A DNA stretch of 64,000 nt from Macrotrachela quadricornifera. Taxonomy: Eukaryota; Rotifera; Eurotatoria; Philodinida; Philodinidae. Under the pieces are notes generated by a model. The model worked only from the letters and a program-made list of their open reading frames with translations, searched no databases and had not been told where the DNA came from. The translations under genes and the position numbers were made by a program. Where the stretch lies: positions 1 to 64,000 of the forward strand of contig JAJEKB010020206.1 of the NCBI GenBank assembly GCA_022393335.1, in the 5' to 3' direction. Shown one piece after another: positions 24,386 to 34,775 of the stretch (position 1 is its first letter; every line of letters begins with the position of its first letter).

Positions 24386-24538
24386 AAGGAAACACTCATA
24401 TACATTTTTCTCTCATAACCTATTAGAAGCTTTCGATTTTCGGATTTAGAGCAAAGAATTATCGATACGAAACTATTAATCCTAGAATCATAACAAATTC
24501 ATTAATTTTCTGGAAAATTGACGCAAATTTCATACACA

Positions 24539-24730
24539 CTACCCTACCCTACCCTACTCTTATTACTGGTCAAAGTACTCTTAAAAGCAACGTATAGACT
24601 CAGAAAGCCACCATAAAAAGTTTGGTCACGTTCGCTATTACAGGACTATGTGGGTGAGATTTCACCCACACCCAACACCCCTCACACCCAACACCCCTCA
24701 CACCCCACACGCAAGTGACCCTTCTGACCC
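24539..24730. repeat. Telomere-like C/A-rich tracts
   Basis: Includes (ACCCT)n at 24540-24556 and a run of CACCC/ACACCC units at about 24657-24713 (ccacacccaacacccctcac...). Reversed, this is TGTGGG/GTGAGGGG-like. Bdelloid telomeres are reported as TGTGGG repeats, so these may be interstitial telomere-like DNA, or simply G-rich low-complexity DNA. Confidence 0.4.
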
Positions 24731-25143
24731 CACGTCGACCCTCTCTGAGACTTACAGAAACATTGTGAAAAGTTTGGTGATCATAGCTTTTATAGGGACT
24801 GAATACATAGCGAACAGTCAAACAGACAAATATTCTTCTTTATATATATAGATACTGAAATCCTATTGGTCAGTTACATACATAGCCGGTGGCAAGTACA
24901 GCATTAATTTTTTTTTCGAAAAAAAGTGTATGTCGACCTTCCCCTGGGTCTATAGTAGATTTCTGGAAAGTTTCAGCTCGTTTGCTCGTACGGTCTTTGA
25001 ATGCATAGCGAACAGACAGACAAACAGACAAACAGACAGACATTCTTCTTTATATATATAGATCTAAATTATTTCTTTGTTATCTGTTCATTTGTACAAT
25101 TACGTATTAGTATCTTGAAAGAATTCGTATTTATAGTGAGACA

Positions 25144-26616
25144 ATGAGTCAAATTCAAGTGATAACAAGTTCTCGAGAGAATCCGATGTTATACTATACG
25201 GGTTATTTATACACTCAAGATTGTATGATAAAGAAAAAACGTATATTTTGTTGTGAAGACTGAATTTGCAGAAGTAAGAAACAAATAATTAAGTATAATC
25301 TCTGAATTTCCTTTCATGTTTTTTACAGGTTGATGTCATACGAATAATCAGATGGAAGTGTTTGTTAAAGAACCATCGGAACATAGTCATGGACCTCATC
25401 CAGATCGTGTTCATATTGTTCGATTATAAAATGAAATTAAAACTCGAAGTTCATCATCAAATGAAGTCACTAGCACCATATTATTTGATGCATTACGTAT
25501 CATTTCAGTAGATGCAGTTCTTGATTTACCAATGGATAACGTATTAATGCAAATAATCTGTCGTGAACGACCACCAGTACAACTTGATGAAAATGGTCAA
25601 TTGCCATATATATATTTCGATTAACTGATCGTGGGGAGAATTTCATCTTATTTGGAGATCATTTGATGCTGATAGTTATGTGTCATCAAAATTTATCGAT
25701 TTTAAAGGAATGTAAACAGCGGTTTATGGACGGAACTTTTAGTGAATGCACGCCCTTACAACTCATCTTTTTATATACAACTCGCTCATATAGATATGCC
25801 CAAAAAGCCATTATCAATTATTTATTGTTCATGGCATGTTTTCCCTTCAAACTATTTCTCTCACATACGTCCTACTTATTGGCAAACCTACTGATAATTA
25901 CAATAATTTTTCCAAACAGTTACTGTTGCAGCATGACTTTGAACCTGAATCTATTTGAGTAGATTTTAAAAGTGCAACACTCAAATCAATTAAAATAAAA
26001 TTTCCAAATGTTCATCCAATAGATCATTTTTCATGCGATTTTTGTCTAAAAACGTCTATTTCATATGAGTCAATGTTTTTGGTGGGAAGTGCGGAAATTA
26101 GGTTTTCAGATTAAATACACCACCAATGATAAATTTCGAATGAACGTAAAGAAGCTAATGGCACTTGCCTTTGTATCTGTTTCAGATGTGACAAAGGGTT
26201 ATGCATTAACTGTTGATGATTTTGAACGAGTTCAGGTTGGACAAAAAAAAGGTCGAGGTTTGTGTTCGTTTAAACGTATTTATTTGATGCCTTCAGTAAT
26301 TCATAATGCTTATTTAGGTATTCAACGTGGTCCACCAAAATTCAGCTTGAAGCTTTGAAATATGTACGAAAGAGTTATTCAGGATTTATCACGATCAAAC
26401 AACTTGGTAGAAGGATGGCCTCACGCATTCAACAATCAAGTATCGATTAAAAATTCCTCTATCATCAAACTTACTACATGTATTCTACGTGAACAATGTC
26501 GGCGTGCTGGTGAACTTCCAGAAAAAAAGAAAAAAGTGTATGTAGATCTTGATGCACGTTTAAAAATAGTCACACTGTCGTACAATTTTTATGATATTGA
26601 AGATTATTTAAACTAA
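25144..26616 (+). pseudogene. FLYWCH-MULE transposase, many disabling mutations
   Basis: N-terminal FLYWCH zinc finger in two exons: SSRENPMLYYTGYLY, then C-C (IFCCED, ICR), and after an intron at about 25275-25328 CHTNNQMEVF with HSHGPHPD supplying the His pair. The MULE core follows: ILFGDHLMLIVMCHQNLSIL, FMDGTFSECTPLQL (first catalytic Asp in the DGTF box), HIDMPKKPLS, CFWWEVRKLGFQIKY, then LMALAFVSVSDVTKGY. The C-terminal part reads MYERVIQDLSRSNNLVEGW, AFNNQVSIKNSS and LREQCRR. Lesions: TGA at 25261, 25331, 25956 and 26356; TAA at 25427; frameshifts near 25620, 25800-25870 and 26065. It lies centrally in the element with GTCC-rich inverted ends. Confidence 0.85.
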
Positions 26617-26696
26617 ATTGCGATGAACTTGAAAATATGAGTTTAAATGATTTTAAATAAATTTTATTTCATATTATCGTGATAAAAAATGATTAC

Positions 26697-26877
26697 TTAG
26701 CTTTTGGGACGAGATGTAAGAGGACCAAATGTAATGGGACGAGATATAATTAGGACAAAATTGAATTAGGACGAAGTGTAAAGAAACGAAATGAAATCGA
26801 ACAAAAATTATTTAGGACGAATTCAAAAAGGACGAATATTAAAGGACAAAATATAAAGAACGAAATGTCTAAGTGCC
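26697..26877. repeat. Right terminal inverted repeat of the MULE element
   Basis: Repeated GGAC(GA/AA) units (gggacgagatgtaa, aggacaaaattg, aggacgaagtgtaa, aggacgaatatt) end in CTAAGTGCC at 26869-26877. In reverse this matches the left terminus at 22921-23040. Confidence 0.7.
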
Positions 26878-26886
26878 TGTCTGTTT

Positions 26887-28954
26887 CAAGTAATAGTCCT
26901 AAGGAAAATCTTTAATGTTTCAGCGCAAGATTCTTGAAAGATATGATCAGGATCCTGCAAACATGGGCTATTTTGTTCTGAAGAAATGACTAAATCCTGC
27001 GAGAAGTATGTAGGCAAGAAACTCTAGGATCCTGTCAGAATTTCAGAATCGGAAAAATAAAAGATTTTTGCTCGCATGTTTTAGAATGTGATTAGAAATT
27101 CTCGAAGATTTTGTCCATTATCATGTCAGGATCTTTGTAGAATTGAACTAATGAGGGAACCGTTCGAAATGATTCACTGCGTTTTGCCTCATATTATCAG
27201 CATATTGAAGGGACCTCTAGAGTACCTTAACACTAAAAGAATTCGTGCCCATGGTCATTTTTTCGTGAGATATCGAATTCTTAAGATTGTGAAGAATAGA
27301 GCGATCTTGACTTCTTTAAGTTACACCATACAACTAACGGAAAGTTTTAGTAGACAATACTATTGTTGTACTCAACATTAGTGTTTTTTATTAGAAAGGG
27401 TAACAAGATATAAGTTTTTCTATACCACTGATTTTATTCGAAATGTGTCCAATAAATAGATTGTTATGAAATATTCAGTCATGAAAGTGGGAAGCTTCGA
27501 AAATGTGCTTGAAGCAAAGAAATTTACGACAGTGACTGCCTTGAATGAAAGATAATAGACAGCAGTTTGATTGCTGACAATAGCTACCATCGATATTTGT
27601 TAGGTAGTATTACACTTTTCATAGTCTTCTAAAGCATATGCGTTACATAGATTATTCTTATCTTTCCTTTTAACTGCTGTTCATTCTTTACCGTATTTCA
27701 CTTTTGCGTTCTCGTTATGCATGATATATATCATCTTGTACATTCTCTTTTTTCGTTCTGTGCTCTCTTATCATATCTGGTCGACGTTTCTTGCCGTATT
27801 CACTCACTCCTTATATTCATCATTATGTATTCACTTATCGTATTCACTTTCTCTTCGTGTTGCCATAGATGTATTTACTCTGTTCCTGTGTTCATCTCGA
27901 CATATTCACTACTGTATTCACTCACTCTTAGTATGATCTCGGCGTCATCTCTTTCATGTCATCTATATAAATCGTAGTTAATTTTAAAAAAAAACATGCT
28001 TTTCACCCATATATGTAATACTTGAAACTTGAATTCAAGTATTCAACTATTCAAGTATTCAACTCCTCCAAGAACTCACGACATGAATTTCCCAAGAGAT
28101 TTTTCGAGGGAGTCTGAACTAGGGTACGTACCTACGTATCTATCTACCAGTGTACTGTAGTGAAGAAAAATTTCAGTGATAATATCACTGAAAAATGTCA
28201 CGAACTCTAAAAATATTACACAAACATTTATTTCCATGAAAAAAAGTTTTAATAAAGAAACTGTAATTCACAGTTTGTATATACATTGCCTCTAAAAATA
28301 AGTGTGTTTTTATTTTACACTCTAGCTTGAAACAAAAATGTCTGACACTTTTACTTCAGCTTCTTTCTTCTTTCTGTACGATCGGACGTTTCTTCAGCTA
28401 ACCATATGACTGTATTTAAAAATATGTATATTCGTATCTACCCAAAACATTTATGCACTTAATGGATGTAAATCAGAAAAATAAAACTCCCTGGGGAGTC
28501 CCTAAGGACTCATCAGGGATTTCGAAGTTTTTAAGGGACTCTCCAGGGATCCTTTGGGGGAGAGTCGACTAGAGTACTAAAAGATTTTATGAATGATTAT
28601 TTATTTACTAAATCCTTCGATAAAATAATTTATCCTGTGCCCGATAGAATGAAAAAAATCCTAATATTAATTTCAAGTAGTAGACAATAATAAAGATATT
28701 ATTTTATTAAAAAATAATTAAATTATTCAAAAAGATAAATGAAAAAATTATATTATGTGTTAAATATCTTAACTTCGAAAAAAGTACATCTATATTCACT
28801 TAACATCTGACTCTTATAAATACTAGCCATTTTCTATGTAAGAGGGTGTGTTTTCATAACTACAAATAAATATACTTATATAAATAAGTCAACGGAATAA
28901 CAGGTCTAACACATACTACAAGTAATTGATTCATTTAAAATAAATTAGATAAAA
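26887..28954. other. Intergenic DNA with relic repeats
   Basis: No credible gene. It holds an AGGATCCTG family fragment (26945-27050), a degenerate TATTCACT-rich tract (27690-27950), a TTCAAGTATTCAA run (28030-28065), and palindromic gggagtccc/gggactctcc sequence at 28488-28570 like the foldback element at 16596. Confidence 0.4.
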
Positions 28955-29179
28955 ATGGACTTTAATGTGTGCCCAGAATCGCAAGATGAAAAGCCTTTAC
29001 GGTGGTGGAAAAAATACAATAATGGTTTACGAAAATTATCTGTAATTCCAAGACGTACATTTTCTATTACAGCAACATCTGCATCAGTTGAACGTCAATT
29101 CAGGACCGCAGGTGTTATCTTTAATGATCGACGAACATACCTATTAAGTGAAAATTTGGAAAGTATTATTTTAATTTGA
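28955..29179 (+). pseudogene. hAT transposase C-terminal dimerisation domain, fragment
   Basis: 74 residues matching the C-terminal hAT dimerisation region: EKPLRWWKKYNNGLRKLSVI, then FSITATSASVERQFRTAGV and a tail with RRTYLLSENLESIILI. These correspond to the family blocks P-L-x-WW, SxxxtSasvER-FS-aG and R--L--en-e-l. The catalytic RNase-H part and the BED zinc finger are absent upstream, so this is a 5'-truncated relic. One oddity is INARRT-position divergence (FNDRRTYL). The Met at 28955 is incidental. Non-functional. Confidence 0.85.
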
Positions 29180-29689
29180 CCAATTGAAAATCAAGATAAA
29201 AATAACATCGATATATTAGAATAGTACTCATTTAATATAAGTCTTTGCTAATAATTCCTTTTCTTTTCATTATTCTACTATTTTTCTATTTCAAACCAAT
29301 TTCTTCTTATAACCAAGTGTGTATAAAAATTAAACATCAGATTTAATTTCTTCTTCCGCTACAGACAAGTTTTTTTTGTTTATTTCTCTTGTTGTTTGTG
29401 ATGTTTTGTTTCTATGTAACGTCGATAATATCAACTTAATTGTAGTATAACGAATCTAACTACTATTTTCTTGTATTCTCTTAATCATTTATATTCTATT
29501 GTGTTTTGTTATTATTACTATGGTGGACATTGTTTTTTCTATTCAAATACAAATAAAATCATATATTTTTATTGCATAACCTACAAAAAGATCATTCTCA
29601 CGTAGTGTGAATAATCCTTACAAACACAGACTAAAACTTGTGTATGTATCAATATGTAATAGAACATTTAAAATCAACATAGGCCATGT
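29180..29689. other. Non-coding 3' flank of the hAT fragment
   Basis: Nothing beyond AT-rich DNA. Confidence 0.4.
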
Positions 29690-29825
29690 TACCCAAGGGT
29701 TACCCAATGGGTTGAATTTGAGCATTCAACCCAATCCAATGACCAATGGGCTGAAAAAAAATATAGAGTTGGGTCAAAACCCACCCACAGAGCTGTCAAC
29801 CAGCCCATGGGTCACCCATGGGTTC
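29690..29825. repeat. CCCATGGGT-type palindromic cluster
   Basis: Repeated short palindromes: acccaagggttaccc, cccaatgggttgaatt with its mirror attcaacccaat, then gagttgggtcaaaacccac and cagcccatgggtcacccatg. The block can fold on itself. It lies about 500 bases past the hAT fragment and could be that element's subterminal region (inference). Confidence 0.5.
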
Positions 29826-30023
29826 GCCAAATGAAGATTTTCGGCATCTCTGGTAGGAACCACCAGAAGTTTGACGGAAAAAATTTTTGATTTGGGTAAA
29901 AAAATAAAATAATCTACTGTACTCAGAACTTAATGATATTTTTAGCTGTACAATTCTTTTTGAAAAATATTCAGAAATGAAAAATGACCTTATCACCACT
30001 TGTGCTTTATGTACATTTTACAG

Positions 30024-31165
30024 TGTTGACTCCAATAAAGCCAATTAAACATGGAATAATAAAAAACTGGAAAGCAATGGAAAATATCTGGGATTATATG
30101 TTCTGTGAGAAGTTAAAGATTGTACTAGAGAATCACCCGGTGATGGTATGTGAATATCCATTAAATCCAAAGTCAGTACAGGAGAAAATGATGCAAATCT
30201 TATCCGAAATATTTAAATTATCAGGTGCGATCTCATAAAATAGTATATCTAAAGTAAAAAAATTACCGTTTTAGTATTATCTTTACAAAAGATACCAATG
30301 CTGATTTTACAAGCTACGAATATCAATACTGATCTTCTGGTAGATTCTGGTGATGCAGTTACTTACACAATATCCGTATATGAAGGTTATATCTTTCATT
30401 CTTTTAATAAAATTCGATCGAATTTTATTTTTAGGCTGCACAATGTCACACACCGCAAATTATATTGATTTTGCTGGTGGTGGCATAATTGATCATTTGC
30501 TTAAACTAATGGTCGAACGCGAAGATATTCGAACAATGAAGGAGAAGTTATGTAAAATACCTGAAAATACAGGAAAAACAGATGATGACTCATCAACAAA
30601 AAGAAAACATACATTATCGAATGGAAAGATTTATTACATTATCTATATTTGGATCTTATTTTATTTTAACAGGTATTCAAGAAAAAAATAGTGGATACAG
30701 TAGAAAAATTTGATGATAATATAAAGCAAAAATTATTACAAAACATTGTTCTCGCTGACGGTAAGCTTTGCGATTTCATTTATATTTTTAATAATTCTAT
30801 TTTTATTTTAGGTAGCACGAATATAACTGGTTTTTTGAAGCAAAATTCTACAATGAATTACGAGATCTAGCAGGCAGTCGTATCAACGTTATTCAATATA
30901 AGAAAGGTGAACAAGAATGTTTAGCTTCCCAGGACAAAGCAGAGCCGTCGGTTTCTGTCGAATCAGTTTAAAACCCGCAGGATTCTATCGGAAGTCAATA
31001 GGAATTCAGGCCGCTGGATTTTTTGACCTGGGTTATCGTGGGGCATCAATTATGGCAAAATCACTTGAAAAAGGATTATGGTTATCAAAAGCTGAATATG
31101 ATGGTCAAGGATCAATAACCACTAAATCGAATAAAATGTCTACTTTCAGTGACAACATAACATGA
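30024..31165 (+). pseudogene. Actin-family (Arp2-like) pseudogene, C-terminal half
   Basis: Exons by eye: 30024-30224, 30275-30385, 30435-about 30650, 30673-30760, 30812-about 30930, and after an insert 31027-31165. Landmarks in actin order: KPIKHGIIKNWKAMENIWDY, EYPLNPKSVQEKMMQI, LLVDSGDAVTYTISVYEG (the phosphate-loop DSGDG, here GDA), FAGGGIIDHLLKLMVER, IRTMKEKLC, HTLSNGKI, LLQNIVLADG, STNITG, then after a slip FYNELRDLAGSRINVI, and GASIMAKSLEKGLWLSKAEY. WDY after the ENIW block and SG after the EIFK block favour Arp2 over actin. Missing: the N-terminal half with the first nucleotide loop, about eight residues at the second junction, and residues around 240-290. A dispersed repeat (30955-31026) sits inside the last exon. 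Not functional. Confidence 0.8.
30955..31026 (+). repeat. Short, internally deleted copy of the AGGATTCTGTCGGAAG repeat
   Basis: Has the left and right ends of the 180-bp copy at 7131-7310 but lacks the middle. It interrupts the last exon of the actin-like pseudogene between the codons for ...GEQECLA and GYRGAS. Confidence 0.55.
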
Positions 31166-31292
31166 CATTTATCATGGAGCAAAAGTATTAATTTCAACAA
31201 ATTTTCTAACAAGAATATCGTTGAATATTTTTTGAATTGTATGATCATCGTTTGTTGAAGTTAATACAAATATTGAAGATGAGGATGGTTTA

Positions 31293-32541
31293 TTATGTGG
31301 CTCACTCCAAAAGTTTCTGGATTCTTACCTAATCTAAGACAATTACGACTTTGGTAATTGTAGTAGTAGTACCAAGTCTTAGAAGAAAGTCCACAAAATT
31401 TTGGCTCTTAAATATTTTCCCTTTCCTTTTTTTTTCGTAGATTAACTGATACACTACTAACACATATTTTTGGCATTGCTATGAATCTCACAAGAGACGA
31501 AATGCGAGTGACGATTTATTATGATTACAAAAAATTGTCACGACAACAATGCTTAGAAACTTTACATAAAATATTTGGTGACTCTTTTGCTTCACGTACA
31601 ACAGTTTATAATTGGTATGCTGAATTTAATCGTGGCAGAGATCACTTTGAACATGAATCTCGTGCTGGTCGACCAAGAAGTGCGGTCACTTCGGAAAACA
31701 TCGATCCACATATCACATATCAAGAGATAGAAGATACCTTACAGATTGGATCGGCAGCAACTAAATATATCCTTCATGATTATCTTGTTCTAAGAAAGGT
31801 TAAATGTTGTTGGGCTCCTCATTTTTTAAGTGACGCTCAAAAACAGGACCGTATTGATGATTGCACGAAAATGCTCGAAAAGTTCGATGGTGGCAGATCA
31901 AAACCTGTTTATGATATTATTACTGATGATGAAAGCTGGTTTTACTATTTTGATGCAGAAACGAAGCGCCAAAGTCAAGTTTGGGTTGCAAAAAATTATC
32001 CCCGTCCAACGAAAGTTCGTAGACAACTTTCTGTTGGCAAACATATGTTTGCAATTTTCTTCATGAAAATCTGGTTTTAACACAATTATTCCTCCTGAAA
32101 ACGGTACGACAGTTACAGCTAGGTGGTATATGAATGAATGTCTTTCAAATGTTTTAAAACAAGTGGAAAAACAACGATGTCTCGGCGATCTCATTATTCA
32201 TCATGATAATGCATCATCAAGCAAGGCGACACAAACAATGAAATGTATAGAAGCTCAACGTGTTAAGCTGATAGGTCATCCAGCGAACACACCGAATTTA
32301 AGCCCCTGCAACTTCTGGCTATTTCCAAAAATTTCCAGGACATGGATGAACTTCATGCTGCTGTCCAAGAACAAATAGATGGTGTTGGAAAAGATTTTTA
32401 TCGATGCTATGAACAGTGGTTTGAAAGAAGGAATAAGTGCGTTAGTGTACAAGGACATTACTTTGAACAAATATAATAAAATTATTTTAAACTGAGCTAT
32501 TAGTATAACAAATCCAGAAACTTTTGGAGTGATCCATGTTT
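31293..32541 (+). mobile_element. mariner transposon, full length 1,249 bp
   Basis: Ends are inverted: TTATGTGGCTCACTCC on the left and AAACATGGATCACTCC (reversed) on the right, followed by a perfect 22-bp block TCACTCCAAAAGTTTCTGGATT (31302-31323 and 32511-32532). TA stands on both sides (31291-31292 and 32542-32543), the expected target duplication. Length is typical for mariner. The transposase inside has two frameshifts and a changed catalytic residue. Confidence 0.93.
31481..32476 (+). pseudogene. mariner transposase (D,D34D type), two frameshifts
   Basis: The N-terminal helix-turn-helix DNA-binding region includes SFASRTTVYNWYAEFNRGR and RAGRPRSAV. The catalytic core starts with WAPHFLSDAQKQDR (family WVPH-L) and TDDESWFYY (first Asp, about residue 150). 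A frameshift at about 32060-32080 leads into GTTVTARWYMNECLSNVL and IIHHDNASS (second Asp). Thirty-four residues further, where mariners have a third Asp in SPxDF, it reads SPCNFWLFP, so the third Asp is Asn. A second frameshift near 32340 restores the first frame: DELHAAVQEQ, WFERRNKC, GHYFEQI and stop at 32474. Three independent lesions make it inactive. Confidence 0.92.
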
Positions 32542-32543
32542 TA

Positions 32544-32979
32544 TAATCTTGAAATCGTCAATCAATAACATTATTAACAGCTATTGTTAGTGATGTTGTA
32601 TGTTTATAATGACAAATTATGTTAATTTACAAGGTGGTGTGATATTAGAAAATGATGTTGAGAAACCATTTCTACTACAATATGGTATAATTTATCCAAC
32701 ATGATATAATATAGAAAGGTTCTGCCCAATTCAAGAAAATATACATCCAATATGTCTTTCATGTTGTCTTTTTTGGAGAAAACCGCCAACTAACCGCGGT
32801 TAATCGTCGACTTTATTCAATTATATTTAAACATTGCAATATTCTTTTCTATTTAGCTTTGATCCAGTGGGTTACCTAAACAGAAGTATAAATTTATAAA
32901 ATATACAATTATTTTTTTTTTATTTAGACTTGGTTCAAGGATCAATCCAAATGTCAGTGGGTGATTCTTTTGAAGGTAT
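32544..32979. other. Sequence flanking the mariner, weak coding trace
   Basis: A short frame at about 32625-32700 (LQGGVILENDVEKPFLLQYG) could be the trace of a gene, but it breaks at once and I do not recognise it. Confidence 0.3.
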
Positions 32980-34217
32980 ACCAGAATTTACATTGACTTC
33001 ATCCGAATGAAATGAAACGTTTTGAAATAGTAAAATCTGATATCCTAATCTCAAAAAACAACCTGAAACAGTTTTAAAATAATGACATGATGGTTTCTGA
33101 CAATCAGTTTCAGAGATATTTCCAGACAAAACCTGCTTTTTAGAATTTCTACATTTTAAATGATAGAAAGCTATGAAGCTTTCGGAGTAGATACTATTCA
33201 ATGAGATAATAATTCCATTAATCGTGAACATTTTTCTCCAATACTTTTCTGTATTGAAACGTTTTCCAGAAAAACAAATTTTTTTGATTGTTGGAAGGTA
33301 AATTTTTGTCGACAAGAACAAGATTTAACTAACAAATTTAAATGGATTTGAATTGTCTTTGAAAGCACTGCTGATTTACTAGATTTGAAAAAGTTTGAAA
33401 CCAAAGCTGTTCGCTAAGATGAGCTGTTTTGGAGAACAATTTTCACTTTTCTTAAATTTTGAGGCTGTTCAATGAGAAAATAAAGGATTCTAGTGAGGAA
33501 AAAACTATATATTTGCGACTTACTTCGCATAGACTACCAAGAAAATGTGTTCACTTTAGTGGATAATGAGTTTGAAAATTTTGAAAAATCCTTGCAAAAA
33601 TATTGGAAATCTGTGGATCTTTGAAGTGCCAGGCCAGCCTGAAATGTCATCTTTTTGTTAGTTCAGTTTGAATAGAATATGAATATCCAATCTTTTCTCC
33701 ACTAGAATCGTTTATTTTCCCATTGAACAGCCTCAAAATTTATGAAAAATTGAAAATTGTCTTCCAGAACAGCTCATCTTAACAAACAGCTTTTCTTTTA
33801 AACCTTTTCAAATCTAGTAAGTCAACAGTGCTTTCAAAGACGATTTAAATGCATTTAAATTTGTTAATTAAATTTTGTTGTTTGTCGACAAACATTTACC
33901 TTTCAATAACCAAAAAAATTTGTTTTTCTGAGAAACTTTTCAATACAAAGAGAGTATTGAAGAAAAATGTTCACGATTAATGAAATTATTGTCTCATTGA
34001 ATAGTATCTATTCTAAAAGCTTCGTAGCTCTCTATCATTTAAAATGTAGAAATTCTAAAAAGCAGGTTTTGTCTGGAAATATCTCTGACACTGATTGTCA
34101 GAAACCATCATGTCATTATTTTAAAACTTTTTAAGTTCATTTTTGAGATTAGGATATCAGATTTCACTATTTCAAAACGTTTCATTCCATTCGGACAAAG
34201 TTAATGTAAATCTAGGT
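32980..34217. repeat. Long inverted repeat, arms about 520 bp, spacer about 190 bp
   Basis: Left arm about 32980-33508, right arm about 33698-34217, reversed and roughly 85-90 percent alike by eye: 'cagaatttacattgacttca' against 'agatttacattaactttg' reversed, 'ctgatatcctaatctcaaaa', 'gacatgatggtttctgacaa', 'agatgagctgttttgga', 'gaggctgttcaatg'. Each arm holds a partly open frame (left minus 32935-33321; right plus from 33967) with shared LYHLKCRNSKKQVLSGNIS and TDCQKPSCHYFKT. So the duplicated sequence may once have been coding, or the frame is kept by chance. Product not recognised. Confidence 0.8.
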
Positions 34218-34775
34218 TCCGACCGAATCCTATTAACTTAAACGGACAAAATCCTACACTTCTATAGTATAATAACGGCTGAACAAACTATGATGACATG
34301 GCAAAAAAATACAATAGTCGATTCTATAACTATCTCAATTCCTTCATGATGATTTGTTGTTTATTACAAGTCAATGTTCCACTTTTTGCGAAGACAACAT
34401 CTCAAATAAAAAACTACTCTGTTTATTAGTTTTTAAATGATTATATACACGCGTAGAATACCCAGAAATACATGTTACATAGTCGATAATAGTAGCTATA
34501 GCGAACAATAGCAATTTTTAATATATTCTTGGTGAATATCGTCTGATATTGATACATCATATGAAAATCTCTCTATGATTGAGTTATCTTTCGATAGTTT
34601 TACATATTTATAGTTATGTAAAATGGTTTATATCCATACTTCTTGTCAGAGTGAATAGTATGCTTTGTTGTTTTATAGTTGTGTTTTTGATCAAACATAA
34701 ATATTTGTTATTATCGAAGTTGCACGACAAATATCTTACTGATTGATAAATTCCACTCTAATGAAGGTAGAATCA
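34218..34775. other. Intergenic DNA with a fragment of the AGGATTC repeat
   Basis: 34215-34255 in reverse reads AATAGGATTCGGTCGGAACC, a piece of the dispersed repeat seen at 7131. Otherwise no feature. Confidence 0.4.

Larger units (their letters stand above)
23850..25066 (+). repeat. Four truncated copies of a retroelement-like 3' tail
   Basis: The phrase TGCATAGCGAACAGAC (or ACATAGCGAACAG) occurs at about 23865, 24030, 24800 and 24995, all in the same direction. Three copies run on through a CAGACAAACAGACA tract to TTCTTTATATATATAGAT (ends near 24071, 24853 and 25063). A shared 3' end with short tandem units and different upstream lengths is the mark of 5'-truncated non-LTR retroposons or SINEs. 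The parent element cannot be named from this. Confidence 0.6.
22921..26877 (+). mobile_element. Whole FLYWCH-MULE DNA transposon (decayed), about 4 kb
   Basis: A MULE-type transposase gene (25144-26616) lies between two inverted terminal regions built of degenerate 'GTCC' units (left 22921-23040, right 26697-26877 reversed). Outermost bases are GGTGACCCTCACTTAG on the left and GGCACTTAG (reversed) on the right. Immediately outside stand TGTCTGTTC (22912-22920) and TGTCTGTTT (26878-26886): an 8-of-9 match that fits the 9-bp target duplication of Mutator-like elements. The left half carries later insertions and tandem repeats, so the original element was shorter. The transposase is broken, so the copy is dead. 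Confidence 0.75.

Noticed and set aside
32935..33404. Calling the left arm of the inverted repeat a gene (128 codons, minus)
   Set aside because: The matching frame is broken in the other arm and there is no recognised family, start context or splice structure; kept only as an observation.
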